From Thermoplasmata archaeon (GTDB taxonomy: Archaea; Thermoplasmatota; Thermoplasmata; Thermoplasmatales; Thermoplasmataceae), in assembly GCA_021835265.1 (NCBI GenBank), contig JAKBQK010000495.1, forward strand, positions 1 to 6,390: a stretch of DNA of 6,390 nt, in the 5' to 3' direction. The notes below the pieces were generated by a model. That model had not been told where the DNA came from. It made no database searches and worked only from the letters and a program-made list of their open reading frames with translations. The position numbers and the translations under genes are program-made. Shown here piece after piece: positions 5,277 through 6,390 of the stretch. Position 1 is the stretch's first letter. Each line of letters opens with the position of its first letter.

Positions 5277-6188
5277 CTATTAACTATATATATTCCCTTG
5301 CTCAAAGCAATTTCCTTTAGTCCAGCTAATATGGCCGCAGGATCCCTTAACAAAACCATTTAGATGTCCAATTCAGGGCAATATTCGACAAGGTTTCTCA
5401 GCGGTTCTGGGATATGGCCTTTGCCCTTTTTGTCACCATCTAAGTATATCATATAAGGCAGGTGGACTATAGTTTCCAGCTGCTTCAGAAGTTCCTTCAA
5501 CTGATCACTTATATCTGACTCCCCAAGGTTAAAAATCACATAATTAATAATTAATATTTAATTTGGATAATCCTGTTTTCTCCAGCATGACGCTGATGAT
5601 GTCAACTTCAGATCTACCTTCAACTAAAAATATTTTCTCAGCAATAGACATGTCTCCTAGGTTGACGCCAAGTTCCTCCAAAAGAAGTCTCTTGGATTGC
5701 ACTCCTAGTAAACTCTCCTTTACTCTTGTTCCTTCACTTCCTCGAATTACAATATACACTATATCTGGCCACACGGCCTGAATAAATATGGGAGAAGGCG
5801 TAGAAATTACATATATGTGCTCCCGATGTTCCCTGATAAATTTCATCAAAAGCTTCTCGGTCCAAGGATGTAAGTAAACATGTAGTTCATCTATCAAGAA
5901 TATCTTTCTAGGCTCGGAAAATAATATCATTGATGCGAGATGCAGTGCCGGGGCTATTCCAGTCACACATTCGCTTATTGGTATGTTTTGACCGCTAAAG
6001 TTATCTCTTAGCGACAAGGTCACTAGGTTATTCCCAGATGGAACAGTGAGTATGCCACTTATCTCTTTAAACATGCTATAGATTAAATCTGAGGGCTCAT
6101 TGTATTGCTTCGTATTTTCATTTCGATGTGTATATATTGCCTGGACAAGGTCTGAACCGTTAGAGGCAAGCATCCTTAGAATTACACA
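5277..6188 (-). pseudogene. Decayed AAA/OLD-type ATPase-TOPRIM gene
   Basis: The main frame (ATG 6173 to TAA 5544, 209 residues) begins inside an AAA_21-like ATPase domain at LASNGSDLVQ. It has a signature-like ISECVTGIAPAL (86-97), Walker B IFLIDELHVYLHP (110-122) and STPSPIFI (144-151), where relatives have a THSP-like switch histidine. TOPRIM motif 1, IFLVEGRSEVD, starts near 186. The TOPRIM domain resumes in another frame at 5539-5360 with VIFNLGESD and the acidic motif YMIYLDGDKKGKG. The break coincides with a 7-bp tandem duplication; removing one copy joins SKLNINY directly to VIFNLGE. After TAA 5362-5360 the frame continues coding-like (GLKEIALSKGIYIVNSG) to 5277, the base next to the tRNA. 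The P-loop is missing. Intact OLD-family proteins are ATP-dependent nucleases of anti-phage systems. This copy is almost certainly non-functional. Confidence 0.75.
5542..5555. repeat. Exact 7-bp tandem duplication causing a frameshift
   Basis: The plus strand reads AATTAAT twice in tandem (5542-5548, 5549-5555). It lies at the junction of the two TOPRIM frames, and removing one copy restores a continuous reading frame. This points to a replication-slippage insertion as the inactivating event. Confidence 0.7.
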
Positions 6189-6255
6189 TCATTCCGGACA
6201 CTACGGGGCTTTAAGTAATTCGTTAACGTTCAAAGCTAAAATACAGGCAAAATTA

Positions 6256-6390
6256 TTAATTATCTAGAAACATTTGAGAACTTGATGATTGTGTTAACAA
6301 CTGCAGTATAAGTTTCCCTGAGTATTTCCGGTAAAAGGTACTCTGTCTAGCTTGAAGGTAAATGTGAGGTGTAAATAGATTGAAAGAGGT
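6256..6390 (-). pseudogene. Open frame at the right edge, possible upstream piece of the ATPase gene
   Basis: A minus frame is open from the window edge for 44 codons to TAA 6258-6256. It contains PHIYLQARQSTFYRKYSGKL, which weakly recalls the Y-hydrophobic-P-A-x-R stretch that precedes the second half of some AAA ATPases, with the proline changed. It could be a fragment of the same decayed gene, separated from the rest by about 65 bases without a usable frame, or the end of an unrelated gene. No P-loop is visible in this part of the window. Confidence 0.25.

Noticed and set aside
5157..5363. 68-codon plus-strand frame spanning the tRNA
   Set aside because: It reads straight through the tRNA gene and the antisense of the decayed ATPase gene, so it is not a plausible protein.
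1..6390. CRISPR array or long direct repeats
   Set aside because: No regularly spaced repeats of 20 bases or more were seen anywhere. The only tandem repeat noticed is the 7-bp duplication at 5542-5555.

Overview
The window looks like an accessory region of an archaeal chromosome, most likely a Thermoplasmata-type archaeon (inference). It is AT-rich. The tRNA lacks an encoded CCA end. TATA-box-like sequences sit about 22-28 bases upstream of several start codons with no leader between, the layout of leaderless archaeal transcripts. The one clear Shine-Dalgarno sequence is at an internal gene of an overlapping pair.

Layout: (1) 1-2072, minus strand, the N-terminal ~690 residues of a single-chain restriction-modification enzyme: PD-(D/E)xK nuclease, helical linker and gamma-class N6-adenine methyltransferase. 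It runs off the left edge as its target-recognition domain begins. (2) 2073-2301, a divergent intergenic region with promoters for both sides, a 10-bp inverted repeat and an operator-like cluster of GACCAAA half-sites. (3) 2302-3757, plus strand, two closely spaced genes: a probable HEPN-like helical protein, then a protein joining an Ig-like beta domain to a HEPN/DUF4145-like helical domain. (4) 3751-4090, a degraded plus-strand stretch with an open frame lacking a start codon, overlapped (ATGA) by a 27-codon ORF with a strong Shine-Dalgarno. (5) 4090-4752, an IS5-type insertion sequence remnant with half a transposase. (6) 4899-5052, a small minus-strand gene apparently frameshifted at an A7 run. 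(7) 5204-5276, tRNA-Pro(CGG). (8) 5277-6390, minus strand, a decayed AAA/OLD-type ATPase-TOPRIM gene: no P-loop, frame broken by an exact 7-bp tandem duplication, then an in-frame stop, with coding character ending at the tRNA 3' end.

Together this resembles a defence island beside a tRNA gene. One restriction-modification gene and a two-gene HEPN-type cassette look intact, while an OLD-like gene and an insertion sequence are decaying. The candidate novel system is the HEPN-type pair transcribed divergently from the restriction enzyme. The most sequence-specific observations are the 7-bp duplication and the coding frame that stops at the tRNA boundary.
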